A stretch of 32,960 bases of DNA. Origin: a virus. Below, piece after piece: positions 7,177 to 16,965 of the stretch (position 1 is the first letter of the stretch; the number at the start of each line of letters is the position of its first letter). The position numbers and the translations under genes were made by a program. The stretch lies in IMG/VR virus record IMGVR_UViG_3300025151_000156, positions 1 through 32,960 of that record; one strand, written 5' to 3'. The notes beneath the pieces were generated by a model that was not told where the DNA came from, did no database searches, and was given only the letters and a program-made list of their open reading frames with translations.

Positions 7177-7835
7177 TCCTAGGCGATAGCACTGTTGTAA
7201 TTAAAACATTTGCAAATGAACAGTTTGATATAGTGTTTACATCGCCTCCTTACAATAGAAAGAGGGATGATAAGTACGCTTCGTTTACAGATATTTATGA
7301 TGATTACTTTGATTTTCTTGTAGAATCTATAGAACAATGTTTACGAGTTTGTAAAGGTAATGTCTTTTATAATGTTCAGAAAAACTTTTACAATCGTGTT
7401 GAACTCTATAAATTGTTTGGGCATTTTGCAGAACAAATAATAGAAACAATTATTTGGAATAAATCTAATCCAACTCCGGCAGGTGGTGATGCCGTTACTA
7501 ATGCTTACGAATATATTTTAGTATTGAGTAATAATAATACCGCACTTAAAGGTAATGATACGTATACAAAAAATCATTTCTGTACACCTGTTTATTCAGA
7601 GAACCCTTACAAAGAACAACACAGAGCAGTGATGCACCCAAAGGCAGTAGAGTTTATTTTACGTTCGTTCTGTCACCCATACCAAAATGTACTTGACCCA
7701 TTTATGGGTACAGGGACAACAGGCGTTGTCTGTAAACAGTTTGGTATGGAGTTTACAGGCATTGAGTTAGTTGAGGAATATTACAATATATCTAAACAAC
7801 AACTCAGTAATTATACCCAAGCATTTTTACTTTAG
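7164..7835 (+). CDS. Beta-class DNA methyltransferase (N4-cytosine or N6-adenine)
   Basis: An S-adenosylmethionine-dependent DNA methylase of the N6/N4 family. Catalytic motif IV TSPPY lies at residues 26-30, and SAM-binding motif I DPFMGTGTT at 178-186, followed by FTGIELVEEYY. The order IV before I, with the presumed target-recognition region between them, defines the beta class. The SPPY form fits either N4-cytosine or N6-adenine methylation, so the target base is undecided. At 223 residues it is small. It starts with GTG, supported by GAAGGG eight bases upstream, and overlaps the SNF2-type gene by 13 bases. No restriction endonuclease partner is seen, so it is an orphan methylase that could mask restriction sites or mark phage DNA. 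Its stop overlaps the converging late operon's last stop by 3 bases. Confidence 0.9.
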   Translation: MDNLILGDSTVVIKTFANEQFDIVFTSPPYNRKRDDKYASFTDIYDDYFDFLVESIEQCLRVCKGNVFYNVQKNFYNRVELYKLFGHFAEQIIETIIWNKSNPTPAGGDAVTNAYEYILVLSNNNTALKGNDTYTKNHFCTPVYSENPYKEQHRAVMHPKAVEFILRSFCHPYQNVLDPFMGTGTTGVVCKQFGMEFTGIELVEEYYNISKQQLSNYTQAFLL

Positions 7836-10800
7836 GTCATTAATGAGCCTAAACCTTGTTGCTGTTGCTGTCGCTTTTGTATTGCTGCTGAGGTTGGATC
7901 AAATGGAAACAGTGATGCAACATCAACTTGGCTTCCTCCTGTGGGTGCGATAGGAGGCGGAGGAGCGATCTGACTGAAATCCATTGATGGTGGTGGGGGT
8001 GCAGGAGCAATAGGTGTCGTCTCAATAGCTTCATTTGTTTCTGGGCTTACACCAAATGATTGTCCTGAATTAGGGAAGGTAGCAAGTGGTGTAGCCTTTT
8101 CCATCTCTTGGTTTATTTGTTCTACTGCTTCTATACCAGAACCAATTAGATAATTATTTACTTTACGCTGGATTGGTCCTGGAATACGTCCTACAGGCGT
8201 TGCCTCAGGTAATTCTGTTGTAAGCATTTTTGCTAATTGTGGGTCTGTAATTGCTTCGCGCATAAGTGCATTCATTCGTATTTCGTTTTGCGCTCCTATA
8301 GCCCTACTTGCTAAATAGATAAAAGCTGTTCTTGGGGAGATCCTGTTTTCTTTTACAGCAAGTACCCTAGTAGAAACAGCAGCAGGTGATGTACCAAGAG
8401 CTTCTGCAATCTTTGCAATAATCCCACTATTATTTAAACCCTTAAACTCTAAAATGGGTATTGTATTTATACGCTCAGAAGCATCAGCTAATAAGTATAG
8501 GTCTTTCATATGTGATTCGGAAAAACCTGCATCTTTTAATAATTGTGTGTTTTTATCTTGTTGCATCCACGCTTTAAATTTTTCTGGGTCTTGCATAATT
8601 TTCATTTGTTCATCTAATTTTTCAAAGATGGTTCTTCTAAATACATTTTCCGCACCAGTTTTTCCTAATGACTTTCCTTCTTCTGAGGCAAGAAAATCAT
8701 TCCTAGTTTTAACCATAGTCCGTTGCCCACCTTCTTTTGTGGGCCTCATTACTAATTGTGTAAGGAAATCCTCTTCTGGTTCTAAAGTGCCTTGTTTTGT
8801 TTCTCTTTCAAAAAACTTACCTAATAAACTCTTTTGTATTTCTTCTTTACGTTGGGTCGCTTGTTTCCTACGTAATAATGATTGTTGTAATAATCGTTGT
8901 GTATTTGTTAAATCTTGGAAAAAATTATTATCACCTGTTCCAGGAAGTAAATCTAAATAATTTTTATTATCACCCATCCATTTATTAATACGTGCCTCAT
9001 CCCATTGGCCTTTACCTGCAACGTAAGCAGAATCATATAAATCATCTAACAAAACATTTTTTAAATCATTTACTTCTGGGGCATCTGCACCAACAGTACT
9101 AACAAACCTTCGTAATATTTCGGGTTCTTGTTTTAGAAATGTTTTTGTAATCTGTTCCCCTTGGGTAATAAACCGATCTGCTTTTTGATCTTTCCTTGTA
9201 ACACCCATAATTAAAGAACGTTCAAAAGGGTCGTACAAATTTGTTTTAGCAAAATCAACAAACTCTTTATATTTAGGGCCGAGGTTGTTGAAACCACTTA
9301 TGGCAAAATCTTCAAGCATATCTCTATATGCCATGAGTGTAGGAAGCTGTGCATCGCCATAAGTGCTTCCCTTACTGATTGCATTACTAACTTCTTCCCT
9401 TGCTAATAACCAATCACGAAAAGTAAAATCTTTACTCGAATCCCACTGCGCTATTGATTTTATACTTGCAGGTAATTTGTCAAACGAAAAAGCTTCTGTT
9501 CCTTCGCGAGGTAAAATTTCTCTTTGCACTCTTTGTTGTAATGCTAATACTGCCTCTGGTTCAACTAAATCATCTGGTCTAGTTAATACTTTTTCGCGCT
9601 TACCTGAAGCTTTGATAGGTCTTCTTTCTTGTACTATACCTAACCTAATTTTTTCTTTCTCTACTGCTTCTTTAGCTTCTTCTACTCTTTTAGCAAGTGA
9701 TTCTTGTAAACTTAACCTAGCTGTTTGTCTTTCCGCCCCTGTGCGTTCTATCCCCCTTGCTTGTTGTGTTAAAAAGGCTTCTGCATCAGTTATTTCATCT
9801 GCCTCTTTTGCTACTCCTAGGTCAAATGTTTTTCTAGCACTATCCATTACCAAAATATTACTGCCAGTAACTCCAGTATCGGTACCCTCTACACCTATTG
9901 TACCTTTAAACTTTGTTGCTCCACTTACATAACCTTCTAACAAAGCATTAAGAGCAGGGATTTGCTCATTAGGTGCATCTAATACAGCATCTTGGAAAGT
10001 TTTAATTAATGCTTGGTTATCAAATACTTGTCCAGGAGCCATTGTTTCAAGTTCTGGTATTTTAGCTACAATTTCTTGGAACCGTTCAACAGCAGCTTTT
10101 GATTGTTCTGGGTTAAGATTTAATTGTTCTTGTATCATCCTTTGGGCTTTATTAACTAAAAAGTCTCCACCTTCTCCTTCAGTCGCACTTTTTGCACCTG
10201 TAGCAACATCTCTTAAATCACTTATTTTTCCAGGAGTTCTTTGTCTCAGCCAATTGATCCCCATAGCTGTTGGTGTTCTTTTAATAATTCCTGGAATAGC
10301 AGATGGCAAGAAAGCTGCTCCAATACCTAGTAATGGACTATCTGTTGTTTCTGTAACACCACCTGCTAAACCACTAATCCCTGCCTCTGTCGCGGCTACC
10401 GTTCCAGGAGCTACTGCTTGTGCTCGTAATATATCATCTGTAACATTAGCAGTTGTTCCTCCTGCAATGGGAGCAACTTTAGGGGTTAGTAATCCTGCAG
10501 ACTTAGTAGCAAGATTAGCCGCCGTTTGTAACCCCATTGCGACAGGAGCGCCCTCTCCAAGAAATTTACCTGCCCCATATACAAACTCGCTTGCTAATCC
10601 CTCTTCTGGCGTTACACCAATATCAGCACCTTCTCCATATTGAATAGGTATACCTAATACATTACTCATAATATTTTGTGTTTCAAAATCACCCGAGGCA
10701 AATACACGAGCCATCTGGTTTCTTTCTGGCTGGATATTTGCCAACATAGGACTGCCTGTTGCTTCTCCTATTTTCCTGAGTGCAACAGCAGCATTATATA

Positions 10801-11068
10801 TGACAGGGTCAACTAAATTAGCTAACCCTCTATTAAAACCTGTTATCGCTGTTGTTAAAATACTATCACCAAATACAGGCTCTAAACCATCACCTAAACC
10901 AGTTACCCTAGAAGGTTGTGCTTCACCTTCAAAACCAAGTGAGGCACCTTCTACAGGATCACCAACCTTAGTTATATCCTGTGCAGATTTTAAAACCTCT
11001 ACTTCGCTTATTTCAGGCCCAGAAACAGCTTGAATCATTCGCTCATCTAATGAATCATCAAGAGACAT
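7832..11068 (-). CDS. Very large internal virion (ejection) protein, 1078 aa
   Basis: Last gene of the late operon and the largest in the window. No enzymatic domain is visible. The N-terminal third is Gly/Ala-rich, with hydrophobic patches around 165-270 (for example ILTTAITGFNRGLANLVDP earlier, then GISGLAGGV). The middle third is strongly charged and helical with coiled-coil character (AKRVEEAKEAVEKEKIR near 460). The C-terminus is Pro-rich, with PAPPPPS and PPPPIAP runs, then VDVASLFPFDPTSAAIQKR and a Gln run. From memory, the SLFPxDPxSxAI ending recurs in marine phage virion proteins. Size, composition and position after three other large virion genes fit an internal core protein ejected with DNA. 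The start directly follows the stop of the 904-aa gene, with GAGGAG about 10 bases upstream. Confidence 0.65.
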   Translation of the reverse strand: MSLDDSLDERMIQAVSGPEISEVEVLKSAQDITKVGDPVEGASLGFEGEAQPSRVTGLGDGLEPVFGDSILTTAITGFNRGLANLVDPVIYNAAVALRKIGEATGSPMLANIQPERNQMARVFASGDFETQNIMSNVLGIPIQYGEGADIGVTPEEGLASEFVYGAGKFLGEGAPVAMGLQTAANLATKSAGLLTPKVAPIAGGTTANVTDDILRAQAVAPGTVAATEAGISGLAGGVTETTDSPLLGIGAAFLPSAIPGIIKRTPTAMGINWLRQRTPGKISDLRDVATGAKSATEGEGGDFLVNKAQRMIQEQLNLNPEQSKAAVERFQEIVAKIPELETMAPGQVFDNQALIKTFQDAVLDAPNEQIPALNALLEGYVSGATKFKGTIGVEGTDTGVTGSNILVMDSARKTFDLGVAKEADEITDAEAFLTQQARGIERTGAERQTARLSLQESLAKRVEEAKEAVEKEKIRLGIVQERRPIKASGKREKVLTRPDDLVEPEAVLALQQRVQREILPREGTEAFSFDKLPASIKSIAQWDSSKDFTFRDWLLAREEVSNAISKGSTYGDAQLPTLMAYRDMLEDFAISGFNNLGPKYKEFVDFAKTNLYDPFERSLIMGVTRKDQKADRFITQGEQITKTFLKQEPEILRRFVSTVGADAPEVNDLKNVLLDDLYDSAYVAGKGQWDEARINKWMGDNKNYLDLLPGTGDNNFFQDLTNTQRLLQQSLLRRKQATQRKEEIQKSLLGKFFERETKQGTLEPEEDFLTQLVMRPTKEGGQRTMVKTRNDFLASEEGKSLGKTGAENVFRRTIFEKLDEQMKIMQDPEKFKAWMQQDKNTQLLKDAGFSESHMKDLYLLADASERINTIPILEFKGLNNSGIIAKIAEALGTSPAAVSTRVLAVKENRISPRTAFIYLASRAIGAQNEIRMNALMREAITDPQLAKMLTTELPEATPVGRIPGPIQRKVNNYLIGSGIEAVEQINQEMEKATPLATFPNSGQSFGVSPETNEAIETTPIAPAPPPPSMDFSQIAPPPPIAPTGGSQVDVASLFPFDPTSAAIQKRQQQQQGLGSLMT
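7833..7851. repeat. Imperfect inverted repeat at the convergent gene ends
   Basis: TAGG, then the palindrome TCATTAATGA, then G and CCTA, can fold as a 7-bp stem with one bulged G and a TTAA loop. It contains the stop codon of the methyltransferase and overlaps that of the converging virion gene. No T-run follows on either strand, so it is a weak terminator candidate at best. Confidence 0.3.
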
Positions 11069-13783
11069 TTATTGGTTTCTCCTCTGTTTTCGAGTAAGAC
11101 CTGCTGTACTAGATCCACTTATTTCAGTGCGTCCATTACGATTAATTGTTTTTAATTTAACTGTTATTAATTCTTGCGGATTAGCTTCTTTACGTTTCCA
11201 AACATTTTCTGGCAAGCCTAGTGTTTCAGCTTGTTTAACCGTCATTATGGCAAATTGGTTTTGCAAATCTCTTCCACTTTCAGCTAACCTTTTAGCAAAG
11301 TTAAAAGCAGGAAGATATCTCATTTGTTGTCCATCTGAGTTTGTAGTGGTAATCACTTCATCAAACCTAAATGGGTCTTCTTTTGACCCACTCTGCATTT
11401 GATACACTCTTGCTGAAGGGTTATCTACAGGGTTTAGTAAATGTAAATCAGTTAATTGTTCATTTGTATTTGCCGCCATAAATGTTTGAATCTGTTTAAG
11501 GACAGCCGTAGGTTGTGTAAAAATTTCACCTGCTTTTGGCAATAACTGTTGAAGTTGTTCTAATTCTCTTACAGGGAACCTTGACGATAACGCTAAAGAA
11601 CGTTTAACTAATCTATCAAGTAATTGACTTGTAGTTCTGTACTCTTCAGAATTTACATCAGTTAATGCTCTAGCAAACTTAGTATCACCAAAAAGACCTG
11701 CAACATTACCAGAGATAAATGAAGTCATACCACCTTTAATACCAAAAGTTTTTAAGAAATCTTCATTTAACAACTTATCGTTTATTTCTCTAATTAATTC
11801 ACCTCTATTCGCTGTTTTTTCTTGTAACTCATTTCTAAGTTTTTCAGGTAATATGTACTGATTGTCTTGGTTTTTAGGGAAAGAAACAGAAGGAGTTACT
11901 CTGTAAATTGTTGGGTTACCTAAATCAACGCTATCGCCAATAGTTAATGTTTTTCCATATAAGTTTTCTAATCTACTTTTGTTTTCTTCGGTAACTGTAT
12001 ATTTACCATAAGGGGAGTTACCACCAGTAGCAGCACCAAAAGCATTTGGTGAGCGCTCGTCTATAGGTGTACGAGAAATTATAGAGTTATCGGATGGGTT
12101 TCTAATAATTTTAAATCTAACACCTTGCTCATTTTTTACTTCGTAAATCGATTTGCCATCATCCCTAAAATATTCTCCAGGATTTAATGCTGTAAACCCT
12201 CCCCTGTCATTTGGTATGTAATCCCTACCATTAAGGAAAAAACCTTCTACCCTTTTAAAACCAGTCGCTATGCCATTTGCATCTTTTTGTAAAATTTGGA
12301 GAGGTTTAGGTTTTGCGTTTTTAAGCGCATCTTTTAATGCTCCTGAATTAGGCCCATCAATTAAGTCATCTACCTCTAAGGGTTTTACAGGACGGTAATC
12401 ATTAGGGGGAGCGCCATCAACAAATTTGTTTGTTTTAGGATCTAAATATTTTCCGGCCTTATCATAAAAAACAAGGGTTTCCATTTCGCCTGTTGTTGGG
12501 TTTTTCCTTGCGTAAACTACTTGGTCACTTAAAGTATTATTAGATTTATCAATTGTATATCCAGCATTTAATGCTTTAATTGCAGCATCTCTCTTTTTAC
12601 CTGCTTCTTTTAAACCTTCGCGAACAAGGATTGCAGTTTGATCATTAATTGTTTTAGCATTTGATCTTTTATTTGCAAGGGCCTCTTCAATAGCTTTATT
12701 AGCAGTTGTTTCCCCAAAAGCCCTAACCTGCTCTTTTTGTTTTAGTGAAAGATCAAAAGCCGCACCTTTTGCCTCACGCTCTGCCTTAGATTTTGTTGCT
12801 GCAATTTTACTTAAACTTTCAGCAAAAGGCCCTGCTGCTGTTGTTAATCCTGTAAGTAAAGATCCTGGAGTTTGGGCAAGTTGTGAACCTGCTCGAGCTA
12901 ATGCTAAAAATGCTTGAGTTTCTGCAGCATCTGCATCTGTTGTACCCATAAACTCCTTACGTTTTGCAAGTATATCTTCTGGTTCTTCTGCTGTAGGTGC
13001 ATACTGTTTACGTAATATATCTAACTCTTTAGCAATTTTTACAGGATCTTCTTCCCCTTTAACTAAATTAAAACTATCTAAAAGACCTGTAAAATCTTTC
13101 ACTTTACTTCTTATATTACCTATATCTATATCAGGATAAGTTGGAAGCGGAATAGGAGATAATGTGCGACCAGTTTGTAATTGACTTAATAATCCTGGAG
13201 CATTTGGGCTTGCTCTCATATTTCTAACGTTTTCTAAAGTATTTGCTGGAGGAAACCTTCCGTTAAATTGAGTAGGAGAGTTGCCCATAAAATTTATATC
13301 ACCTGCATAAAACCCATTAGCCGCTTTTACTGGCATTTCACCACGCGATATTGCTAGGACAGCCTCTGCCTGATCAGTTGGTGCTGTGGCAGAGGGACTA
13401 CTAAAATTTTCTTCGGAACCTTCCACACCTCCCATCGGGGCTGATGCAATACCCCCATCAGGTACTGATTGTAATATTTGGAAAGTAGGCTGTAATACAG
13501 TAAGAACAGACTCAGGTGTTTTCTTTGCATCGGCAGGGCCAACTAACTCAGCTAACTCATTATACCGTTCTGACAATGGCTGTTCATCACCACGCATTGC
13601 ATTAATAACATCTTCTATATTTTCAGAACTATCTAGTTTATTATATACCTGCTCCATCTGAGAAGCCATCGATCGCATGGTCTCCACTCCATCAGGTGGA
13701 GCAACCTCGGCCATCATACCTGAAGCAATGCCCGAGTTTTCTGAAGCAGGGGTCATTGGTTGCATCATCATTTTATTCATCAT
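11069..13783 (-). CDS. Large internal virion (ejection) protein, 904 aa
   Basis: Structural role inferred from context; no known catalytic motif. The protein opens with a Met-rich stretch (MMNKMMMQPM), then an acidic, low-complexity N-terminal region up to about residue 200. A long Ala/Lys/Glu-rich helical region with coiled-coil character follows around 270-400 (ESLSKIAATKSKAEREAKG; AIEEALANKRSNAKT). The C-terminal half is mixed and includes short beta-rich segments such as GEYFRDDGKSIYEVKNEQG near 550. The Met-rich start leaves the exact initiation codon uncertain, because several in-frame ATGs lie within the first ten codons; AAAGGCGG precedes the first. It abuts the 1078-aa gene with no gap and follows the 508-aa gene after 19 bases. 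Confidence 0.65.
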   Translation of the reverse strand: MMNKMMMQPMTPASENSGIASGMMAEVAPPDGVETMRSMASQMEQVYNKLDSSENIEDVINAMRGDEQPLSERYNELAELVGPADAKKTPESVLTVLQPTFQILQSVPDGGIASAPMGGVEGSEENFSSPSATAPTDQAEAVLAISRGEMPVKAANGFYAGDINFMGNSPTQFNGRFPPANTLENVRNMRASPNAPGLLSQLQTGRTLSPIPLPTYPDIDIGNIRSKVKDFTGLLDSFNLVKGEEDPVKIAKELDILRKQYAPTAEEPEDILAKRKEFMGTTDADAAETQAFLALARAGSQLAQTPGSLLTGLTTAAGPFAESLSKIAATKSKAEREAKGAAFDLSLKQKEQVRAFGETTANKAIEEALANKRSNAKTINDQTAILVREGLKEAGKKRDAAIKALNAGYTIDKSNNTLSDQVVYARKNPTTGEMETLVFYDKAGKYLDPKTNKFVDGAPPNDYRPVKPLEVDDLIDGPNSGALKDALKNAKPKPLQILQKDANGIATGFKRVEGFFLNGRDYIPNDRGGFTALNPGEYFRDDGKSIYEVKNEQGVRFKIIRNPSDNSIISRTPIDERSPNAFGAATGGNSPYGKYTVTEENKSRLENLYGKTLTIGDSVDLGNPTIYRVTPSVSFPKNQDNQYILPEKLRNELQEKTANRGELIREINDKLLNEDFLKTFGIKGGMTSFISGNVAGLFGDTKFARALTDVNSEEYRTTSQLLDRLVKRSLALSSRFPVRELEQLQQLLPKAGEIFTQPTAVLKQIQTFMAANTNEQLTDLHLLNPVDNPSARVYQMQSGSKEDPFRFDEVITTTNSDGQQMRYLPAFNFAKRLAESGRDLQNQFAIMTVKQAETLGLPENVWKRKEANPQELITVKLKTINRNGRTEISGSSTAGLTRKQRRNQ

Positions 13784-13802
13784 ATCAACTTACCGCCTTT
13801 TA

Positions 13803-15329
13803 TTAAAACTGCTCATTACCTGTAAAACTGTACGTTGGCCCTTGGTTTGCTCCTCCTCGTTGATTAGGGTATCCTGGAGAATTAAACTGCAATTTATCCA
13901 TTTGTTGAAACATTTGTTCTCGGGTGGGAGCGTTAAACTCCATTGGGGAAGGCACGCTCCTATCTGGACGTGTACCTGTTGCATCACTTGTATCATATGG
14001 GTTTTTATTGATATTCCCTGTGTACATATTATACAATGTATTTAAAATCCCTAATGGATTAATAGTAGGAACAGCAGAAAATTGTTGTGCCATATTAGGC
14101 AGATCAGCGATTAATTGTTGCACACTATCATAACCTGTTCCGGTAGGACCTCCTAAACTAATTTGATCTGCTCCACCAGTCCCATCCGCATTTATACTAG
14201 AAGAAGGTGCTTGCCTGACAATATCAAGAAAATCTTTTACTTGTCTATCTGCATATGTATCACCTGCTCCTGTTATACCTAATTGATCATATGCTCGTAA
14301 TATCCCCTCTGTCCCTCCAGCTACCCCAAACATAGTTTCACCACTGGCATTCGGATTATACGCATAACTAATTATTTCATCCACTCGTCCAGGAAGTTTA
14401 TCTTCATTAGTGCTACCATAGTTACGATCGATTAACCTATCACGTAAATTAACATTTATATCACCAACAAGGTCGTATATATCACCAATAGTATTTGCTC
14501 CAGTGTAAAACTCTGGTCGTAATTCACCTTGGGTTCCTGGATCATCCATATCTCGCGTGTTTGCTAATATTGTAGCAAAAGCAAGCATCCGTGGGTCAAT
14601 CTGCACAGAAGATATACCCTCTGTTGAACGTCTTAAAGAAGGTAATCTGGTTACTTCTTCCTGCATTAAAGATCTGCCATTATCGGCATAACCTGCTACT
14701 TGCCTACCTTCGTTCATTCCATAATCACGGAAATGTTCTCTTGCAGTATTTTCTACAACTCTTTGAAACTCTGTTCCAGGACTTAAACCTGTTGCCCGTG
14801 CTGTACGGACAGCATGATCTAATACTGCAGGATTTGCTGCAAGATAGCCTTGTACAACAGCACTTGATTGATATTGATTATCAGCGTTTACTTCTCCACC
14901 TTCTGCAAAATTTTCTCCTTGCTCTATATCGCCAATAGGCACTAAAGGTACTAACTCATTATTAGTTGGCGGAGGCGTAACCATACCTGTTGAACCAGTT
15001 GGTGCATCGCGTTCTTGTATTAATTCTTCTCTTCGCTCTGGTGATAAACCAAAAGTATCACCTAACCTTGGCGTTAATAAACCCCCAAGGAATGTCCGTC
15101 CACCATATGCCCTGCCTTCTGGCTGACCATGGAAAGCATAATGTAATTCTGCATCGCGCTCTATTTGCGCTTGCCTTGCTAAACCCTGCAACCCTCTTGC
15201 TTCAGCATTAGCTATAGACGCATTAAATACATCTGGGTTTTGTGCCATATATCGTAAAGCAGGAGATAAATATACCGAACCGCCTCTGTTAAATTTAGCT
15301 ACAAACATGGGTCTGTTAAGAGGATTCAT
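13803..15329 (-). CDS. Internal virion protein with two NPxV...EGR modules, 508 aa
   Basis: A structural protein by context. It carries two copies of a helical module. Copy 1 covers residues 20-73 (YLSPALRYMAQNPDV ... HYAFHGQPEGR). Copy 2 covers 160-209 (GYLAANPAV ... HFRDYGMNEGR). From memory, the YLAxNPDV...HYxxxGxxEGR pattern also occurs as repeats in bacterial secreted RTX-type proteins, so it is probably a small protein-binding module. A GGxV motif stands before each copy (RGGSV at 15-19, EGGEV at 143-147). The rest is Gly/Asn/Asp-rich with a Pro-rich linker at 117-135. AGGA lies six bases before the ATG. It is third of the three genes that precede the two giants in the operon, and a DNA-ejection role is inferred, not seen. 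Confidence 0.65.
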   Translation of the reverse strand: MNPLNRPMFVAKFNRGGSVYLSPALRYMAQNPDVFNASIANAEARGLQGLARQAQIERDAELHYAFHGQPEGRAYGGRTFLGGLLTPRLGDTFGLSPERREELIQERDAPTGSTGMVTPPPTNNELVPLVPIGDIEQGENFAEGGEVNADNQYQSSAVVQGYLAANPAVLDHAVRTARATGLSPGTEFQRVVENTAREHFRDYGMNEGRQVAGYADNGRSLMQEEVTRLPSLRRSTEGISSVQIDPRMLAFATILANTRDMDDPGTQGELRPEFYTGANTIGDIYDLVGDINVNLRDRLIDRNYGSTNEDKLPGRVDEIISYAYNPNASGETMFGVAGGTEGILRAYDQLGITGAGDTYADRQVKDFLDIVRQAPSSSINADGTGGADQISLGGPTGTGYDSVQQLIADLPNMAQQFSAVPTINPLGILNTLYNMYTGNINKNPYDTSDATGTRPDRSVPSPMEFNAPTREQMFQQMDKLQFNSPGYPNQRGGANQGPTYSFTGNEQF

Positions 15330-15337
15330 AATACTTC

Positions 15338-16963
15338 CTAAAATATTTTATTAGCTGCTCCTGCTAAACCTAACCCTGTAGCCGCACCACCGACAACTTG
15401 ATTAAGTAAAGAAGGATTAGGGGTAGAAGCCTGCGATATACTCATTTGTGTAGATGGCGCTCCTCGTAATATATCACTGTAAAAACCTAACCGTTGGTAT
15501 GGCTCGTATACTTCGGCTAATTGATCTTGTTGTTGAGCATCTAGTTTCGCTTGCTCTGTCTGGAACCGTTGTTGTCCCAACTGGTTCATCATATCAACAT
15601 CTTGTCTTTGTAGCCCAGATTGTAACTCAGCAAGTGCCGCGCGTTGCGCTGCCTGACGACCTATATCGTTAGCAACACTTTGTAAACCTTGCGCTCCTTG
15701 CAAACCAAGTTGCGCTCCACCAAGTAATGTATTAGCTCTTAATTCAGCTTCACTTAACCCTAACCTAGCTGCTTCACTAGCAAGAGAGCCTTGTTGCGCT
15801 GCTTCTCGTAATGCTAACTCTTCTGCACTTAATCCTAACTGTCCTCCTCTAAGAGCAAGGTCTGCAGCTGCTTGTGATGCACTTAACCCCAACTGTCCAG
15901 AACCCAATGCTCCCTGTTGTGCTAACTGCTCTGCACTTAATTGTGTTCCTGCTCCTGCCTGCCCTAGCTGTCCTGTTAGTTGTGCTAAATTTTGTTGTCC
16001 GGATCTGCCTGCTTCAAACGCTTGCTGAGCTTGCTGTAGAGCTTGTCCGTAACCTTGTTGCCTTAATTGTGCTGCAATCCTTGCTTGAGCATCTAACAAA
16101 TTTCTATCGCGTTCTGCTTGTACAATACCTGCTCGGGAACCACCAAACGCCCCTGCCTGTGCTGCCTGTGCATCTTCACGTATAGCCGCAATATCACTTG
16201 CCCTTTGTAAATCAGCCAAACTTTGATCTATTACAGCAGATGTATAAGGGTTAAAAAAGTTAGAAACAGATTTGCTAGGGTCAAAAACACCACCTATTCC
16301 TGCCTCAGTAGGGGTAAAACCTGTTCCTGCTAATGCTGTTATTGCTTCTTCTGCTTTTTGTTTACCAAAAACCCCTGCTTCACGAGCTTTTGTAACCGCT
16401 TCTACTTGAGCTCTCCTTGCTCGCTCTGCATCAGATGTAGCTGCACGAGTAACCCCTTGGTCTATACCTATTCGTTGTGCATCAATTGCACTTAAAGCAC
16501 CTGTTCCAGCTTCTCCTGGAGTACCAAATATATTTGCACGAACGTTTCCTGCAGCGGTTCCACCCCTTCTAATAGCACCAAGGATGCCATCTGTTCCTGT
16601 AGGAGTGCCTATTGCAGAAGTAATCCTACCGCCCATTGTATTTAATAAAGTATCTCTATCTGCATCGGTGTAACTAGCAAGCGCATCAGTGTATGCTTTA
16701 GTTACTGCATTTTTTAATCTATTTGTGGCTTCTTGATTGCCTGTAAAAGCATCTGATAAATAAGGAGCAAAGGAACCAATAGCAGCAGTAGCTAAATTTC
16801 TTGCTCGGTCTTGGAATGGGTCATAAGCAGCAAACTGTGTTTGTGGTAACCCACCTGTAGGAGCTGTTTCAACAAGACCCTTGGCTGCATTTATTAGACC
16901 TAGTTTTAAAGCCTCTACTTCAGGGGCTTCTCTTTGGATAATCGTTTGTTCTTCTGTTGCCAT
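15338..16963 (-). CDS. Ala/Gln-rich internal virion protein with LGLS repeats, 541 aa
   Basis: The protein is extremely rich in Ala, Gln, Gly and Leu and is predicted to be almost wholly helical from residue 240 on. An imperfect repeat centred on (Q/R)LGL occurs at 357, 375, 400 and 418, each but the last followed by S and an acidic or Ala-rich helix (QLGLSASQAAADLALRG; QLGLSAEELALREAAQQ; RLGLSEAELRANTLL). Further upstream are EDAQAAQAGAFGGSRAGI and a Gln-rich helix around 298-316. The C-terminal 25 residues are Gly/Ala-rich and hydrophobic (VVGGAATGLGLAGAANKIF). These properties resemble internal core proteins of podoviruses that form a channel across the periplasm, but no homology is claimed. 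It starts 2 bases after the 555-aa gene's stop without a clear ribosome binding site, so translation is probably coupled. Confidence 0.65.
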   Translation of the reverse strand: MATEEQTIIQREAPEVEALKLGLINAAKGLVETAPTGGLPQTQFAAYDPFQDRARNLATAAIGSFAPYLSDAFTGNQEATNRLKNAVTKAYTDALASYTDADRDTLLNTMGGRITSAIGTPTGTDGILGAIRRGGTAAGNVRANIFGTPGEAGTGALSAIDAQRIGIDQGVTRAATSDAERARRAQVEAVTKAREAGVFGKQKAEEAITALAGTGFTPTEAGIGGVFDPSKSVSNFFNPYTSAVIDQSLADLQRASDIAAIREDAQAAQAGAFGGSRAGIVQAERDRNLLDAQARIAAQLRQQGYGQALQQAQQAFEAGRSGQQNLAQLTGQLGQAGAGTQLSAEQLAQQGALGSGQLGLSASQAAADLALRGGQLGLSAEELALREAAQQGSLASEAARLGLSEAELRANTLLGGAQLGLQGAQGLQSVANDIGRQAAQRAALAELQSGLQRQDVDMMNQLGQQRFQTEQAKLDAQQQDQLAEVYEPYQRLGFYSDILRGAPSTQMSISQASTPNPSLLNQVVGGAATGLGLAGAANKIF

Positions 16964-16965
16964 GA

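Noticed and set aside
5737-7835. Complete restriction-modification or DISARM defence system
   Set aside because: Only a helicase and a methyltransferase are present; no nuclease, DUF1998 or phospholipase-type partner is seen nearby.
7833-7851. Bidirectional terminator at the convergent junction
   Set aside because: The stem is short, bulged and not followed by a T-run on either strand, so I list it only as an inverted repeat.
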